A stretch of DNA of 64,000 nt from [Mycobacterium] vasticus. GTDB lineage: Bacteria > Actinomycetota > Actinomycetes > Mycobacteriales > Mycobacteriaceae. The stretch covers positions 3,044,863 to 3,108,862 of the forward strand of contig NZ_CP084028.1 in NCBI RefSeq assembly GCF_020181595.1. Reading direction: 5' to 3'. The translations under genes and the position numbers were made by a program. Every line of letters begins with the position of its first letter. The stretch's first letter is position 1. Below, one piece after another: positions 63,348-64,000 of the stretch. Under the pieces are notes generated by a model that made no database searches, was not told the DNA's origin, and saw only the letters and a program-made list of their open reading frames with translations.

Positions 63348-63898
63348 GCCTGCACAGCTCCGCGGTGGCGGCGTTGCGGTCTTGGGCGGCACCGGATTCC
63401 GGTCAGGACTCGCTGCGGCACGCGGTACTGGCGTTTCTGGACGCCCGCAGCGATGCGTGCGAACGCGCTTGCGTGCCAGGCCACATCACCGCCTCGGCGT
63501 TGGTGCTCGACCACACCGGCGAGACGGCGCTGCTGACCCTGCATCCGCGGGTCGGCCGTTGGCTGCAGCTCGGTGGGCACTGCGAGGCGACCGACGCCGA
63601 CATACACGCCGCCGCGCTGCGCGAGGCCACCGAGGAGTCCGGCATCACCGGGCTGCGGCTGGATCCGCAGCTGGCGGCCGTGCACGTGCATCCGTTGACG
63701 TGCTCCCTGGGTGTGCCGACCCGGCACCTGGACCTCCAATTCGTGGCGCACGCGCCGGCCGGCGCGCAGATCAGCATCAGCGACGAGTCGCTTGCCCTGC
63801 GCTGGTGGCCGGTGGATGCACTGCCGCCGGACGCCGACGACGCGGTGACGCATCTGGTGGCCCGCGCCGTCGCGATGCCCACCCCCCGCCGAGCGTGA
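63344..63898 (+). CDS. Nudix hydrolase
   Basis: A 184-aa Nudix protein. The Nudix box [25 protein letters not shown] fits Gx5Ex7REUxEExGU except that the segment between G and E is shortened (GGHCEAxD), a variant common in this family. The fold includes [18 protein letters not shown] before the box. The substrate is unknown. Its ATG overlaps the fbiB stop, suggesting co-expression with F420 genes. Its stop codon lies inside the left arm of a dispersed palindrome (63891-63914). Confidence 0.85.
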   Translation: MSLHSSAVAALRSWAAPDSGQDSLRHAVLAFLDARSDACERACVPGHITASALVLDHTGETALLTLHPRVGRWLQLGGHCEATDADIHAAALREATEESGITGLRLDPQLAAVHVHPLTCSLGVPTRHLDLQFVAHAPAGAQISISDESLALRWWPVDALPPDADDAVTHLVARAVAMPTPRRA

Positions 63899-63914
63899 AG
63901 CCAGGTTCACGCTC
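63891..63914. repeat. Palindromic repeat, third copy of the GAGCGTGAA...TTCACGCTC family
   Basis: Perfect 9-bp arms GAGCGTGAA / TTCACGCTC around a 6-nt loop. The same family occurs twice at 48478-48530. The repeat covers the end of the Nudix gene, so its insertion may have set that C-terminus. Confidence 0.7.
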
Positions 63915-63948
63915 AACCGCTCAAGGTCAAGTGGTTAGTGCAATGTTG

Positions 63949-64000
63949 CTAGGCAGCTTGGTCGAGGAGGGCGGCTAAGCGTTGGGCTGGGGTATCGAAG
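63949..64000 (-). mobile_element. 3' end of a probable IS30-family transposase, cut by the window edge
   Basis: Read on the minus strand from the edge, the frame is FDTPAQRLAALLDQAA followed by TAG. This resembles the C-terminus of IS30-family transposases (RPRKTLGxxTPAExxxxLL). The bases after the stop, running to about 63925 (GCAACATTGCACTAACCACTTGACC), would then contain the element's terminal repeat. Only 17 codons are visible, so the assignment is tentative. Confidence 0.5.

Overview
The window is GC-rich, densely packed chromosomal DNA from a mycobacterium. The evidence is PE and PPE genes, mtrA-mtrB-lpqB, whiB2, fbiA-fbiB, devR/devS, WS/DGAT wax/triacylglycerol synthases, frequent GTG and TTG starts, and a gene order that matches Mycobacterium tuberculosis Rv3224 to about Rv3262 almost end to end. 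Differences from M. tuberculosis (a PHA synthase operon, a quinol NO reductase, no rubredoxin genes beside alkB) point to a non-tuberculous species. The ESX-5-type PE/PPE genes fit a slow grower or a Mycolicibacter-like lineage, but I cannot name the species.

Layout. 0.2-1.1 kb: Rv3224-like short-chain dehydrogenase. 1.1-6.2 kb (minus): a polyhydroxyalkanoate operon, acyl-CoA ligase > phaC > phaZ-like hydrolase > methyltransferase, facing a PucR-type regulator (6.3-7.5). 7.5-9.7 (minus): a two-component system. 9.9-12.5: two PPE genes, each ending in a SHOCT-like tail. 12.5-13.3: SRAP/HMCES-type DNA-repair protein (Rv3226c). 13.3-15.1: methyltransferase and luciferase-like oxidoreductase. 15.3-18.1: PE-PPE-PPE. 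18.1-21.2 (minus): secreted PE-PPE-domain hydrolase and a receptor-type Ser/Thr kinase.

21.3-33.9 is conserved backbone: aroA, rsgA, desA3 with its ferredoxin-reductase partner and two matching operators, Rv3231c, ppk2, a tgs3-like gene, Rv3235, secA1, hpf and comFC. Rv3236c-Rv3239c are missing.

34.0-43.6 interrupts that backbone with a hypoxia/nitric-oxide island: quinol NO reductase (norZ), a membrane-anchored Cys4 protein whose soluble part resembles a transposase zinc-binding segment, a slipin, an SDR, close devR and devS homologues, an Acg/Rv3131-like nitroreductase and a tgs1-like synthase with two DosR-type boxes. In M. tuberculosis devR/devS lie about 110 genes away and there is no norZ. 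Sensing, NO removal and lipid storage therefore appear packaged together.

43.6-51.9 (minus): lpqB, mtrB, mtrA, tmk, sahH, tetR and alkB, with rubA and rubB absent so that alkB and tetR overlap. 52.1-53.4: alpha/beta hydrolase and a hotdog thioesterase. 53.4-59.7 (minus): an orphan Cas7/Csb1-like gene translationally coupled to a CDF cation transporter, then manA, a TobH-like SIS protein, manB and Rv3258c (GDP-mannose supply). 59.8-63.9: Rv3259, whiB2, fbiA, fbiB (F420 synthesis) and a Nudix hydrolase. The right edge cuts into what looks like the 3' end of an IS30-type transposase.

The strongest candidates for undescribed biology are the DosRS/NO-reductase island with its Cys4 membrane protein, the CRISPR-free Csb1-like gene, the SHOCT-tailed PPE pair and the rubredoxin-less alkB locus. 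All similarity statements come from reading the sequence and from memory of the families; no search was run.
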